A stretch of 48,197 nt of DNA. Source: Alistipes sp. Lineage in GTDB: Bacteria; Bacteroidota; Bacteroidia; Bacteroidales; Rikenellaceae. The stretch covers positions 1 to 48,197 of the forward strand of contig JAFXFM010000017.1 of NCBI GenBank assembly GCA_017520545.1, written 5' to 3'. The notes under the pieces are model-generated. The model made no database searches. It saw only the letters and a program-made list of their open reading frames with translations, and was not told where the DNA came from. Made by a program: the position numbers and the translations under genes. This document shows, piece after piece, positions 1 through 9,072 of this stretch. Numbering within the stretch: position 1 is the first letter of the stretch; every line of letters begins with the position of its first letter.

Positions 1-16
1 AATTTTTAATTTTTAA

Positions 17-34
17 TTTAGTCTTGCGACTAAA
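17..34 (+). promoter_or_regulatory. small hairpin in the truA 5' region
   Basis: TTTAGTC, loop TTGC, GACTAAA form a 7-bp perfect stem ending 5 nt before the truA ATG. It follows AT-rich AATTTTT repeats at the window edge. It occupies the place where other genes here carry a TAATGGC repeat. Its role is unknown and it may be incidental. Confidence 0.35.
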
Positions 35-39
35 ATCGT

Positions 40-768
40 ATGCGTTATTTTATTGAGTTACAATACGATGGTGGGGCATACTGCGGTTGGCAGCGACAAC
101 CCAATGAGCCCACCGTGCAGGGAGCGATAGAGGAGGCGCTCTCCAAACTACTGCGTCGTACTACCGAGATAGTAGGTGCCGGTCGTACCGATACGGGCGT
201 AAATGCTTCGTTCTACGTAGCACACCTCGATACTCCCGAGGAGATAGATTGCGACCACATAGCCTATAAACTCAACGCTATGCTGCCGCAAGATATCGCT
301 ATAAAGCGTATATATAGGGTAGCAGATAACCTTCACGCACGTTTCGATGCCAAAGAGCGTGAATACACCTATCTGCTTTCGCCCGTAAAGGCTCCGTTCC
401 GTCGTCATACGGCTTGGATATACTATATACCATTAGACGTAGCGAAGATGAACGAGGCTGCGAAGGTGTTGCTTGCGACCTCCGACTTCACCACATTCGC
501 AAAGCTAAACTCTAATAATAAGACCAATATATGTAGAGTTTCGCACGCCGAATGGGTGGTAGAAAGCGATGGTACACTGCGTTTTACGATACGTGCAGAC
601 CGCTTTCTGCGTAATATGGTACGTGCCATTGTGGGCACACTCGTAGATGTCGGTAGAGGACGATATACGGTTGCGGAGTTTGCCGAAATCGTAGCCTCAC
701 GCGACCTCTCACGTGCCAGCAGCGGCGCCCAACCGCAAGGCTTGTTCCTATCAAACATTAAGTATTAG
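40..768 (+). CDS. truA: tRNA pseudouridine(38-40) synthase TruA
   Basis: This enzyme isomerises uridines 38-40 in the anticodon stem-loop of many tRNAs. The 242-aa length is normal for the family. The N-terminus has the typical strand YFIELQYDGGAYCGWQRQ. The catalytic motif GAGRTDTGVNA contains the nucleophile Asp51, and the C-terminal half has the expected RFLRNMVRAIVGTLVDVGRG block. The ATG at 40 is the natural start. The gene ends in TAG, and repeat-filled DNA then runs to dapB, so truA is probably the last gene of an operon entering from the left. The assignment is secure. Confidence 0.97.
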   Translation: MRYFIELQYDGGAYCGWQRQPNEPTVQGAIEEALSKLLRRTTEIVGAGRTDTGVNASFYVAHLDTPEEIDCDHIAYKLNAMLPQDIAIKRIYRVADNLHARFDAKEREYTYLLSPVKAPFRRHTAWIYYIPLDVAKMNEAAKVLLATSDFTTFAKLNSNNKTNICRVSHAEWVVESDGTLRFTIRADRFLRNMVRAIVGTLVDVGRGRYTVAEFAEIVASRDLSRASSGAQPQGLFLSNIKY

Positions 769-891
769 CAACGAGCCCTTAGCAATTGGCTAATTGAGAA
801 TTGAGAATTAAAAATTAAAAATTAAAAATTGAGAATCAACTCCCTAAATTCTCTAAATTCTCTAAATTCCCTAACGACCCTAAACCATAAC
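769..891. repeat. intergenic AT-rich short repeats
   Basis: This spacer after truA holds a degenerate AATTGGCTAATTGAG piece, then tandem AATTAAAA/TTGAGAA words, then CTAAATTCT repeats. The same words recur in many spacers of this window. No gene is visible. Confidence 0.7.
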
Positions 892-1020
892 AAGCGTAAC
901 AAGCGCAACAGGCGTAACAAGCGCAACAGGCGTAACAAGCGTAACAAACGTAACAGGCATAACAGACGTAACAAGCGTAACAGGCGTAACACGTGTTACG
1001 GTTGTTACGGTTTTGTTACG
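892..1020 (+). repeat. tandem 9-bp array ending in a palindrome
   Basis: Eleven 9-mers of consensus ARGCGTAAC run from 892 to 990. A perfect 16-bp palindrome follows at 985-1000 (CGTAACAC/GTGTTACG). Three units then run in inverted orientation (GTTACG at 995, 1004 and 1015). RNA from this stretch could form a long imperfect hairpin. It ends a few bases before the dapB promoter. The Lys/Arg/Asn-rich reading frame across it is a by-product of the repeat. Confidence 0.85.
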
Positions 1021-1025
1021 TTTTC

Positions 1026-1056
1026 TTGCGCGACACAATCTTTTTTCTTATCTTTG
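1026..1056 (+). promoter_or_regulatory. promoter of dapB
   Basis: The Bacteroidetes -7 box TATCTTTG is at 1049-1056, with a TTG at 1026-1028 in the -33 position. The dapB ATG is 30 nt downstream of the -7 box. Confidence 0.7.
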
Positions 1057-1085
1057 CGTTTTAATAACATTAAAACGAACGAAAG

Positions 1086-1799
1086 ATGAAAGTTGCAATT
1101 ATCGGCTACGGCAAGATGGGACACGAGATTGAGCATGTATTGCTCGATAGAGGACACTCCGTAGCACTCATTATAGACCAAGACAACGTGGCAGATTTGA
1201 ACGCCGCGAATTTGGCTGACGTAGATGTCGCCATCGAATTTACCACCCCTGCCACAGCCTACCACAACGTCCGCACCTGCATCGAGTGCGGCACTCCTGT
1301 CGTAAGTGGCACTACGGGTTGGCACGAGCAACTCGCCGAGCTGCAAGCATTGTGCCGCGAGAAACAATCGACAATGATTTGGTCGTCGAACTACTCGTTA
1401 GGAGTGAACATCACCTTCCGCCTCAATCGCTACTTGGCGGAGTTGATGAACCGCTTCGAGGGCTACAACGTGGCTATCGAGGAGATTCACCACACACAGA
1501 AAAAGGACGCTCCGAGTGGCACAGCCATATCGTTGGCAGACGACATCATCAAGCGCGTGGAGCGCAAGCAGTGCTGGGTGAACGAGCCTACTGCCGAGGC
1601 TGATGCTATCGCCATAACATCGTTGCGCGAGGGCACCGTACCGGGCACGCACACGGTAACCTACCTCTCCGATGACGATAAAATCGAGGTTAAGCACACA
1701 CTCTTTTCGCGCCGTGCCTTGGCTCTCGGTGCGGTAGTTGCAGCGGAGTTTATCGCCCCAAAGAAGGGCGTATTTACTATTGACGACCTCTTCGAGTAA
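1086..1799 (+). CDS. dapB: 4-hydroxy-tetrahydrodipicolinate reductase DapB
   Basis: DapB reduces hydroxy-tetrahydrodipicolinate with NAD(P)H in the lysine and diaminopimelate pathway, so it supplies both cell wall and lysine. The dinucleotide-binding motif GYGKMG spans residues 7-12. The GTTGW motif is at 75-79. The catalytic and substrate-binding stretch HHTQKKDAPSGTA starts at His135, with Lys140 as part of the signature. The length of 237 aa is on the short side but complete. The gene has its own promoter just upstream. Its stop codon runs directly into GGAAAAC repeats. Confidence 0.97.
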   Translation: MKVAIIGYGKMGHEIEHVLLDRGHSVALIIDQDNVADLNAANLADVDVAIEFTTPATAYHNVRTCIECGTPVVSGTTGWHEQLAELQALCREKQSTMIWSSNYSLGVNITFRLNRYLAELMNRFEGYNVAIEEIHHTQKKDAPSGTAISLADDIIKRVERKQCWVNEPTAEADAIAITSLREGTVPGTHTVTYLSDDDKIEVKHTLFSRRALALGAVVAAEFIAPKKGVFTIDDLFE

Positions 1800-2063
1800 C
1801 GGAAAACGGAAAGCGGAAAACGGAAAACTTTTAGTTTTTCTATTTTCGCTTGGAGTGGGAAAACGGAGCCGACGCACGAAGCAAGAGCAGAGGCCGCTTG
1901 CGGACTATGCCTTGCAAGAAGGAGGAAAAGCCTGCAAAGCAGGGTTAAAGCGGAAAACGGAAAACTTTTAGTTTTTCTATTTTCGCTTGGAGTGGGAAAA
2001 CGGAAAACTAAGAAATTCTTAATTTTTAATTTAGCCAATGGCTAATGGCTAATGGCTAAAAGC
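1800..2063. repeat. composite repeat spacer between dapB and lepB
   Basis: Starting at the dapB stop there is a GGAAAAC/GGAAAGC block, then ACTTTTAGTTTTTCTATTTT. Next comes a GAGCAGAGGCCGCTTGCGG element (about 1866-1948) whose near-inverse lies at 48050-48197. A second GGAAAAC block follows, then AATTTTTAAT. The spacer ends with four TAATGGC-type units finishing GGCTAAAAGC at 2063, 8 nt before the lepB ATG. Confidence 0.85.
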
Positions 2064-2071
2064 AAAAAACT

Positions 2072-3400
2072 ATGAAGAACTTTTTAACTAATCGCTGGAC
2101 GAAGTTTGCAATTGCCAGCATCGTATATATCCTTTTGTTCGTGGTCTGGACGGGTAACCTATGGCTACTGCTCGGTTTGCCGTTCATCTACGACTACTTT
2201 ATTTCGCGCCTTGCGTATCGCTACATAGGCTCGAAGAACGACGCCCTGCGTGCGAAATACCCACTCTACAACAGTATCTATGGCTGGATTGATGCTATCG
2301 TATGGGCTACCGTAGTGGCTCACCTCGTGCATCTCTTCATCTTCCAGCTCTACGTGGTGCCAACCTCGTCGATGGAGAAGACTATTCTCATTGGCGACTA
2401 CCTCTACGTCAGCAAACTATCGTATGGTCCGCAGGTACCAAATACCCCTGTGGCTATGCCGTTTGTCTACAACACAATGCCATTCTCCACTGCCAAATCC
2501 TACTCGGAGTGCATACAGTGGGACTACCACCGTTTGCGTGGTCGAGGCAAAATTGAGCGCGACGACGTTGTGGTATTCAACTTCCCTGCGGGCGACACGG
2601 TACTACTCGAAAATCAGGCGGTAAACTACTACGACGAGTTACGACACTATCAGGCAGAGTTCGGCATCGAGGAGGGCAGAAAGCGACTCTACAACGACTT
2701 TACCGTAATTTCGCGCCCTGTCGATAAACGCGAGAATTACATAAAGCGTTGCGTTGCCATACCTGGCGATACGTTGCGCATCGAGGATACACAACTCTTT
2801 GTGAATGGCAAGGCGCAGGGTGCGTGCGAGGAGCGTCAGCACATTTACTTCATCAGAACGTCGGCTCCGCTGTCGGAGTACGCCTTCTCGAACCTCCACA
2901 TCACCGAGTACAACGGACAGTACCCATACTACTACGCAGCAACCACCGAAAAGGGTGCCGAGCAGTTGCGTAAGTACAAGAGCGTGGAGAGCGTAGAGCG
3001 CTTCAACAATCGCGAACCATCGCTCGATAACTTCCCTAACAGCACCCTCTACCCTTGGACACAGGACAACTTCGGACCTCTCTACGTGCCGCAGAAGGGT
3101 ACAACCATTGAACTTACGACCAATAATTTACCTCTCTACAAGCGCATAATCGACCAATACGAGGGGCACGATTTGCGTGTAGAGGGCGACAAGATATACA
3201 TCGACGGAGTGGAGGCAACCTCCTACACTTTTGCGATGGACTACTACTTTATGATGGGCGACAATCGCCACAACTCGGCAGACTCTCGTTTTTGGGGTTT
3301 TGTGCCCGAGGACCACATCGTAGGCAAGGCGTTGTTCATCGTATTCTCGAAGGGCGACGACGGTATTCGTTGGAGCAGAATGTTCAAGAAGATAGAGTAG
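2072..3400 (+). CDS. lepB: signal peptidase I (large Bacteroidetes type)
   Basis: This is an inner-membrane protease that removes signal peptides from exported proteins. Hydrophobic segments lie at about residues 11-45 and 72-95. The catalytic serine is Ser100 in [10 protein letters not shown]. The general base is Lys225 in [11 protein letters not shown]. The C-terminal box [16 protein letters not shown] is present. At 442 aa it is much longer than E. coli LepB because of inserts between the boxes, as is common in this phylum. The ATG at 2072 is preceded at 8 nt by a TAATGGC repeat. The stop codon shares one base with the next gene's GTG start. Confidence 0.96.
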   Translation: MKNFLTNRWTKFAIASIVYILLFVVWTGNLWLLLGLPFIYDYFISRLAYRYIGSKNDALRAKYPLYNSIYGWIDAIVWATVVAHLVHLFIFQLYVVPTSSMEKTILIGDYLYVSKLSYGPQVPNTPVAMPFVYNTMPFSTAKSYSECIQWDYHRLRGRGKIERDDVVVFNFPAGDTVLLENQAVNYYDELRHYQAEFGIEEGRKRLYNDFTVISRPVDKRENYIKRCVAIPGDTLRIEDTQLFVNGKAQGACEERQHIYFIRTSAPLSEYAFSNLHITEYNGQYPYYYAATTEKGAEQLRKYKSVESVERFNNREPSLDNFPNSTLYPWTQDNFGPLYVPQKGTTIELTTNNLPLYKRIIDQYEGHDLRVEGDKIYIDGVEATSYTFAMDYYFMMGDNRHNSADSRFWGFVPEDHIVGKALFIVFSKGDDGIRWSRMFKKIE

Positions 3401-4032
3401 TGGCAGAGCAGAAAGACTCATATTTGACCATTGCCAAGCCCGCCGAGGCTATCTACAAGGAGCGCAGCAGCAAGTTCCTCACATACGCCTACCCCGTAGA
3501 GAGCGAGGAGGAGATTAAGGAGTTGCTCGACGCTCTGCGCAAGGAGTACTACGACGCCACGCACCACTGCTACGCCTATCGGCTTGGAGCGCAGGGCGAG
3601 GTTTTCCGCGCCAACGACGATGGTGAGCCTTCGGGCACGGCAGGAAAGCCCATTTTGGGGCAGTTGCTATCGGCAGAGCTGACCAATGTATTGGTGGTTG
3701 TAGTGCGTTATTTTGGTGGCACAAAATTGGGTGTTTCGGGACTTATTCAGGCATACAAGGAGTCCACAGCCGAGGTTATCGCAGCCAGCGAAATAGTCGA
3801 AAAGACGGTAGACAGGGTTATCGACATAGCCTTCTCCTACATCTCGATGAATGGCGTTATGCGTGTTATAAAGGAGTTATCGCCACGCATTGATGAGCAG
3901 GTATTCGACAACCTCTGCACAATGCGGTTGCGTATCCGCGAGAGCGAAGCAGATATACTTGTGTCGAAACTCCTCAAAGTAGAAGGTGTAACGATAGAAA
4001 CGGAAAACGGAAAGCGAAAAACGGAAAACTAA
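3400..4032 (+). CDS. YigZ/IMPACT family protein
   Basis: It belongs to the UPF0029 (YigZ/IMPACT) family. The conserved block DATHHCYAYRLG is followed by NDDGEPSGTAGKPIL and VVVVRYFGGTKLGVSGLI, all diagnostic. The function is not firmly known; eukaryotic IMPACT regulates the GCN2 pathway. The GTG at 3400 overlaps the lepB TAG by one base and gives 210 aa, the usual family length, so translational coupling is likely. The last residues (ENGKRKTEN) are encoded by the GGAAAAC repeat seen in spacers, so the repeat supplies the natural C-terminus. Confidence 0.92.
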   Translation: MAEQKDSYLTIAKPAEAIYKERSSKFLTYAYPVESEEEIKELLDALRKEYYDATHHCYAYRLGAQGEVFRANDDGEPSGTAGKPILGQLLSAELTNVLVVVVRYFGGTKLGVSGLIQAYKESTAEVIAASEIVEKTVDRVIDIAFSYISMNGVMRVIKELSPRIDEQVFDNLCTMRLRIRESEADILVSKLLKVEGVTIETENGKRKTEN

Positions 4033-4048
4033 TTCTGCATTTTGAATT

Positions 4049-6838
4049 TTGAATTTGATTTTGGATAACAAAATCTACATAAAAGGAGCGAGGGTACATA
4101 ACCTCAAAAATATCGAGTTGGATATTCCGCACGAGAAGTTGGTTGTCGTAACGGGACTATCGGGCTCGGGCAAATCGACGTTGGCATTCGACACCATCTT
4201 CGCCGAGGGACAACGTCGCTATGTTGAGAGCCTCTCGGCGTATGCTCGTCAGTTCTTGGGACGTATCTCCAAACCCGATGTCGATTTCATCTCGGGCATC
4301 GCTCCCGCCATCGCCATCGAGCAGAAGGTATCCTCGCGCAACCCACGCTCTACGGTGGGCACCGTAACCGAGATTTACGACTACCTCAAACTGCTCTATG
4401 CACGTGTAGGCAAGACCATTTCGCCTGTTTCGGGCATCGAGGTCAAGTGCTACGACACGGACGACGTGGTCGATTTTCTCCTCTCGTTGGGCGAGGGTGC
4501 AAGGGTTGTTATTGCCGTGCCTATGCAGTTGGAGCAGGGCGAAGGCATTATAGAGCGACTGCTACGCCTCGTTAAAGATGGCATTGCCCGCCTTGTCGTC
4601 GAGGATAAGACAGTGCTTATAGACGACTTCATCAAGGAGGTCGATTTGGAGCACACGGGCGAGGGTATCTACATCGTTATCGACCGCCTGCGAGTGCTCG
4701 GCGACGACGACACACTAACCCGAATGAGAGAGTCGGTGTCGCAAGCATTTGGCTATGGCACAAGCAGTTGTGTGGTCATCGAGGGCGACAACAAGCACCT
4801 CTTCAACTCCAACTTCACGGCTGATGGCATCGAGTTCGAGCGACCTACCGAGCATCTCTTCTCGTTCAACAACCCGTTGGGAGCCTGCCCAAAGTGCGAG
4901 GGTTGGGGCAAAATTACGGGTATTGACGAGGATTTGGTTGTTCCCGACAAGTCACGCACCATATTCGACAATGCCATTGCTTGTTGGCGAGGCGACACGA
5001 TGCGTTGGTTTAGGGACCAACTCGTGATGAATGCGCACAAGTTCGACTTCCCGATACACGCACCATACCACACTCTCACCGAGGAGCAAAGGCGACTATT
5101 ATGGCTTGGAAACGAGCATTTTGAGGGCTTAAACACCTTCTTCGAAATGCTCGACAGCCAACGCCACAAGATACAATATCGAGTTCTTAAAGCGCGTTTT
5201 ACGGGCAAGACAATATGCCCTGAATGTGAAGGCAACCGCCTACGTCCCGAGGCTCTTTACGTGCGGTTTGGAGGCAAGAACATCGCCGAGGTGGTACGAA
5301 TGACCGTAGACGAGGCGTTGGAGTTCTTCGCGTCGGTGGAGTTGGACGAGCACGACACAACGAGTGCCAAGCGACTCCTTACCGAGGTGCAAAACCGACT
5401 GCGCTACCTAAGCGAGGTGGGTTTGGGATATCTCACGCTCGACCGAGCATCGAACACGCTCTCGGGAGGAGAGAGTCAGCGTATAAACCTCGCTACATCG
5501 CTGGGTAGCAACCTTACGGGCTCGCTCTACATCTTGGACGAGCCGTCAATAGGTCTGCACCCACGCGACACGCACCGCCTTATCGAGGTGTTGAAGCAGT
5601 TGCGCGATATGGGCAATACGGTGATTGTCGTAGAGCACGAGGAGGAGGTAATTCGCAGTGCCGACTACATCGTCGATATAGGTCCCGAAGCGGGCGAGAA
5701 TGGTGGCAGAGTGGTCTATGCAGGCGATTTGGAGCATCTTCCGACAGCCACCGAGAGTTACACCGCCGACTACCTCTCGGGGCGTCGCGAGATAGCCGTA
5801 CCGTCGTCGCATCGAGGTTGGAGCAACTTCATTAAACTGAAAGGTTGCCGCCATAACAACCTCAAAAATATAGACGTAAAGATTCCTCTCGGCGTAATGA
5901 CCTGCATCACGGGCGTCAGCGGCTCGGGCAAGTCGTCGCTTGCACGAGATATTCTCTATCCTGCGCTGCATCGCTTGTTGGCAGATACGGGCGACCACCC
6001 GGGCGACTTTGATGGTTTGTCGGGCGACGTGTCGCTGCTGCGAGGTGTAGAGTTGGTAGACCAGAACCCGATAGGCAAATCCTCGCGCTCGAACCCCGCC
6101 ATCTACATCAAGGCGTGGGACGAGATACGCAAGCACTTTGCCGAACAACCATACGCCAAGCACAACAACATCACGGCATCGCACTTCTCGTTCAACTCAT
6201 CGGGTGGACGATGCGAAGTGTGTCAGGGTGAAGGCGTTATAAAGGTGGGTATGCAGTTTATGGCGGATATTACGCTCACCTGCGAGGCGTGCGGTGGCAA
6301 GCGCTTCAAGGAGGAGGTTTTGGAGGTTAAGTACCGCGATAAGTCGTGCAGCGACATCTTGGATATGAGTGTCGATGAGGCGATAGCCTTTTTCAGCGAA
6401 GATGCCAAGGAGTGCCGTCGCATAATCGAGAGGTTGAAGCCGTTGAGCGACGTAGGACTTGGCTATGTAAAACTCGGACAACCCTCATCAACCCTTTCGG
6501 GCGGTGAGAGTCAGCGCGTGAAGTTGGCATCGTACTTGGCGAAGGAGTTCTCGGATAAGCGAATGATGTTTATCTTCGACGAGCCTACTACGGGACTGCA
6601 TATACACGATATAAATCGCCTTTTGAGGGCGTTTAATGCACTGATTGAGGCGGGGCATACGATAGTGATTGTGGAGCACAATATGGAGGTTATCAAGTGT
6701 GCCGACCACGTTATCGACCTCGGGCCCGAAGCGGGTACAGAGGGTGGAAATATCGTCTTCGAGGGCACTCCATCGGAACTCGCAAAGTGCAAAGCAAGCC
6801 ACACGGCGAAGTTCCTTAAACTGAAAACGGAAAAGTAA
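4049..6838 (+). CDS. uvrA: excinuclease ABC subunit A
   Basis: UvrA is the damage-sensing ATPase of nucleotide excision repair. It has two ABC cassettes: Walker [10 protein letters not shown] at residues 36-44 with a later signature [14 protein letters not shown], and a second Walker [10 protein letters not shown] with signature [14 protein letters not shown]. Zinc-binding cysteine pairs are visible as [16 protein letters not shown] and [16 protein letters not shown]. The length of 929 aa is normal. There is no ATG near the N-terminus; initiation must use a TTG (4049, 4055 or 4061), all within or beside a CATTTTGAA repeat. The C-terminus LKTEK comes from a GGAAAAC repeat. It is probably co-transcribed with lepB and the YigZ gene. 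Confidence 0.96.
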   Translation: MNLILDNKIYIKGARVHNLKNIELDIPHEKLVVVTGLSGSGKSTLAFDTIFAEGQRRYVESLSAYARQFLGRISKPDVDFISGIAPAIAIEQKVSSRNPRSTVGTVTEIYDYLKLLYARVGKTISPVSGIEVKCYDTDDVVDFLLSLGEGARVVIAVPMQLEQGEGIIERLLRLVKDGIARLVVEDKTVLIDDFIKEVDLEHTGEGIYIVIDRLRVLGDDDTLTRMRESVSQAFGYGTSSCVVIEGDNKHLFNSNFTADGIEFERPTEHLFSFNNPLGACPKCEGWGKITGIDEDLVVPDKSRTIFDNAIACWRGDTMRWFRDQLVMNAHKFDFPIHAPYHTLTEEQRRLLWLGNEHFEGLNTFFEMLDSQRHKIQYRVLKARFTGKTICPECEGNRLRPEALYVRFGGKNIAEVVRMTVDEALEFFASVELDEHDTTSAKRLLTEVQNRLRYLSEVGLGYLTLDRASNTLSGGESQRINLATSLGSNLTGSLYILDEPSIGLHPRDTHRLIEVLKQLRDMGNTVIVVEHEEEVIRSADYIVDIGPEAGENGGRVVYAGDLEHLPTATESYTADYLSGRREIAVPSSHRGWSNFIKLKGCRHNNLKNIDVKIPLGVMTCITGVSGSGKSSLARDILYPALHRLLADTGDHPGDFDGLSGDVSLLRGVELVDQNPIGKSSRSNPAIYIKAWDEIRKHFAEQPYAKHNNITASHFSFNSSGGRCEVCQGEGVIKVGMQFMADITLTCEACGGKRFKEEVLEVKYRDKSCSDILDMSVDEAIAFFSEDAKECRRIIERLKPLSDVGLGYVKLGQPSSTLSGGESQRVKLASYLAKEFSDKRMMFIFDEPTTGLHIHDINRLLRAFNALIEAGHTIVIVEHNMEVIKCADHVIDLGPEAGTEGGNIVFEGTPSELAKCKASHTAKFLKLKTEK

Positions 6839-6861
6839 CTTTTAATTTTGAATTTTGCATT

Positions 6862-8082
6862 TTGAATTCTGAATTTTACATATACGAACTTTCGAACGGC
6901 ATACGCTGCATACACCGTCAAACCAAGAGCGGTGTTGCACGTTGTGCCATTATGATAAATGCAGGTACTCGCGATGAGCGCGAGGGGGAGCAGGGCATTG
7001 CCCACTTCACCGAGCACGGCTTCTTCAAGGGTACTGAGCATCGCAAGGCGTACCAAGTGAACTGCCGATTGGAAAACCTCGGTGGCGAACTGAACGCCTA
7101 CACCACAAAGGAGGACACCACCGTTCACGCTACGGTGTTGCGTGGCGACTTCACGAAGGCTGTGGAGTTGTTGGCAGATGTGGTCTTTCATTCGACCTTC
7201 CCCGACCACGAGCTCGACAAGGAGCGAGAGGTAATTCTCGACGAGATAAACACCTATCGCGACTCGCCAATGGACGCCATATACGACGAGTACGAGGACC
7301 TTATCTTTGCCGACTCGGAGTTGGGGCACAATATCCTCGGTACACCCCGAAGTCTGAAAAAGATTAACTCGGCAGCGATACACCGCTTCCGCCAACGTAC
7401 GCACACCACCGACAAGATGGTATTTGCCTCTATCGGCAACATATCGCCTACCCGCATCAAGGAGATAGCAGAGCGATATCTTGGCTGTTACGCCCCTACA
7501 AAGCGTGAATTTGAGCGTATAGCACCCGCAGTGGTAGCGCCATTCGAGAGGGTTTTAAACAAGCATACCCACCAAGCGCACTGCATCATCGGAGCGCGTG
7601 CCTACAACCTCCGCGATAATCGCCGATTGCCCTATGCACTCTTCACGAATATCTTGGGAGGACCTTGCGCCAACTCGCGCCTCAATGTAAGCGTCAGAGA
7701 GCGTAACGGGCTCACTTATAACATCGGAGCAAGTTACGCCTCGCTCTCCGATTGTGGTCTTGCATCAATCTACTTCTCGTCCGACCACGAGAATAGCGAC
7801 AGATGCCGAGAGATTATAGAGAAAGAGATTAAACGCTTGCAGGACAACGCCCTAACCTCGCGCCAACTCTCGATGGCAAAACGTCAATTCATAGCGCAGT
7901 TAGCCATCGTAAACGAGGCTGCCGAGGGTTATATGCTCGGCGTAGGCAAGAGCCTTCTAGCATACGGCGAGGTCGATACCTTGGAGGAGTCGTACAGCAA
8001 AATAAACGCCGTTACCGCCTCCGAGATTATGGAGGTAGCGAACGACGTATGGCGTGAGCCGTCGGTGTTGCTATATAAATAG
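6862..8082 (+). CDS. M16 family zinc metallopeptidase
   Basis: It is a pitrilysin-type peptidase. The inverted zinc motif HFTEH is at residues 48-52, and the downstream metal-ligand glutamate lies in REVILDEIN. A C-terminal M16 half-domain has the expected GGPCANSRLNVSVRERNGLTY block. The length of about 406 aa matches single-chain processing-protease-like members. No ATG fits the N-terminus: YIYELSNGIRC begins almost at once, so TTG 6862 inside the repeat is the best start. The substrate is unknown. The gene is 23 nt after uvrA and likely in the same transcript. There is no signal peptide. Confidence 0.9.
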   Translation: MNSEFYIYELSNGIRCIHRQTKSGVARCAIMINAGTRDEREGEQGIAHFTEHGFFKGTEHRKAYQVNCRLENLGGELNAYTTKEDTTVHATVLRGDFTKAVELLADVVFHSTFPDHELDKEREVILDEINTYRDSPMDAIYDEYEDLIFADSELGHNILGTPRSLKKINSAAIHRFRQRTHTTDKMVFASIGNISPTRIKEIAERYLGCYAPTKREFERIAPAVVAPFERVLNKHTHQAHCIIGARAYNLRDNRRLPYALFTNILGGPCANSRLNVSVRERNGLTYNIGASYASLSDCGLASIYFSSDHENSDRCREIIEKEIKRLQDNALTSRQLSMAKRQFIAQLAIVNEAAEGYMLGVGKSLLAYGEVDTLEESYSKINAVTASEIMEVANDVWREPSVLLYK

Positions 8083-8186
8083 ACGAGAGAAATGCAAAAT
8101 GCAAAATGCAAAATGCAGAATTAAAAACTACTCACTACTCTCTACTAACTAAAAAAGCTAATGGCTAATGGCTAATGGCTAAAAGC
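8083..8186. repeat. CAAAATG and TAATGGC repeat spacer
   Basis: After the peptidase gene come four AAAATGC units, ACTACTCACTACTC words and then TAATGGC units ending GGCTAAAAGC at 8186, 10 nt before the next ATG. Confidence 0.8.
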
Positions 8187-8196
8187 CCATTAAATT

Positions 8197-8832
8197 ATGG
8201 AGAAACTTGACCAATACATCGAGGCAATGTCCTCGCCACAGACGGAGTTATTGCACGAATTGGAGCGTGAAACATACCTTCGTGTAATCAATCCACGAAT
8301 GATTTCGGGCCATATTCAGGGTAAACTTTTGGAGATGATTGTCCGTATGCTTCGTCCTCGCAGAGTGCTCGAAATTGGCACTTTTACGGGCTATTCGGCA
8401 CTCTCAATGGCAGCAGGCTTGGAGGAGGGCGCAATAATCGACACTTGCGAAATAGACGACGAATTGGAGGATATCGCAGCCTCCTACTTCGAACGTAGCG
8501 GGCTTTGCGACAAGATACGCCAGCACATCGGCTCTGCACTCGAAGTAGTTCCACCGCTGGGTGAGAAGTACGACCTCGTATTTATCGACGGCGACAAACG
8601 CGAATATCGCGCCTACTACGAAATGCTCTTCGAGCACAACCTCGTGCATAGCAACTCGTTCATCTTAGCGGACAATATCCTATGGTATGGTAAGGTTGTC
8701 GAGGAGGTCGCCCGCAAGGATAAGCAGACCGCCGAAATTGTAGCCTTCAACGACTACGTCCGCAACGACAGCAGGGTAGAGAACGTAATCCTTCCCCTCC
8801 GTGACGGCATAAACCTGATAAGAGTAAAATAA
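8197..8832 (+). CDS. SAM-dependent O-methyltransferase
   Basis: This is a class I methyltransferase of the catechol/caffeoyl-CoA O-methyltransferase type (Methyltransf_3). The SAM-binding motif VLEIGTFTGYSA is at residues 57-68. The acidic CEIDDE follows, and the metal-binding VFIDGDK is at 128-134. A second ligand stretch ADNILWYGKV lies near residue 165. The length of 211 aa is typical. The natural substrate is unknown in Bacteroidetes. The TAATGGC repeat lies just before its ATG, and its stop runs into GGAAAAC repeats. Confidence 0.92.
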   Translation: MEKLDQYIEAMSSPQTELLHELERETYLRVINPRMISGHIQGKLLEMIVRMLRPRRVLEIGTFTGYSALSMAAGLEEGAIIDTCEIDDELEDIAASYFERSGLCDKIRQHIGSALEVVPPLGEKYDLVFIDGDKREYRAYYEMLFEHNLVHSNSFILADNILWYGKVVEEVARKDKQTAEIVAFNDYVRNDSRVENVILPLRDGINLIRVK

Positions 8833-9015
8833 ACGGAAAACGGAAAACTGAAAACGGAAAACGGAAAACTGAAAACGGAAAACGGAAAACGGAGAGAAAT
8901 GCAAAATGCAAAATGCAAAATTACTTTCAGCGCTCCCTTACTTGCCCTTAATAGCCGTTAATAGCCCTTAATTGATTAGCGCCGTAACAAGGCTCCGAGT
9001 CCCCAACTACTCACT
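8833..9015. repeat. GGAAAAC, CAAAATG and TTGCCCTTAATAGC repeats
   Basis: From the stop codon on there are about eight GGAAAAC/TGAAAAC units, then CAAAATG units, then CTTACTTGCCCTTAATAGCC. The last word recurs near 34270-34310. No coding potential is seen. Confidence 0.8.
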
Positions 9016-9017
9016 AA

Positions 9018-9049
9018 AAAAAGAGTTACCTTTATCGGTAACTCTTTTT
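9018..9049. terminator. bidirectional intrinsic terminator
   Basis: AAAAAGAGTTACC and GGTAACTCTTTTT form a 13-bp perfect stem with loop TTTATC. A-tract and T-tract flank both sides, so it can serve both the methyltransferase (+) and the converging aminotransferase (-). Confidence 0.9.
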
Positions 9050-9072
9050 CTCTATATGGCGTATTCTCTTCT

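Noticed and set aside
829-1089. Reading frame rich in Asn, Lys and Arg across the 9-mer array
   Set aside because: It is just the translation of the tandem ARGCGTAAC repeat and overlaps the dapB promoter; there is no start signal.
3292-3399. Longer N-terminus for the YigZ protein inside lepB
   Set aside because: It would overlap the conserved C-terminal box of LepB; GTG 3400 gives the family length.
8897-8922. CRISPR-like array in the tandem spacer words
   Set aside because: The units are 7-9 bp, directly tandem and without unique spacers; no cas genes are near.
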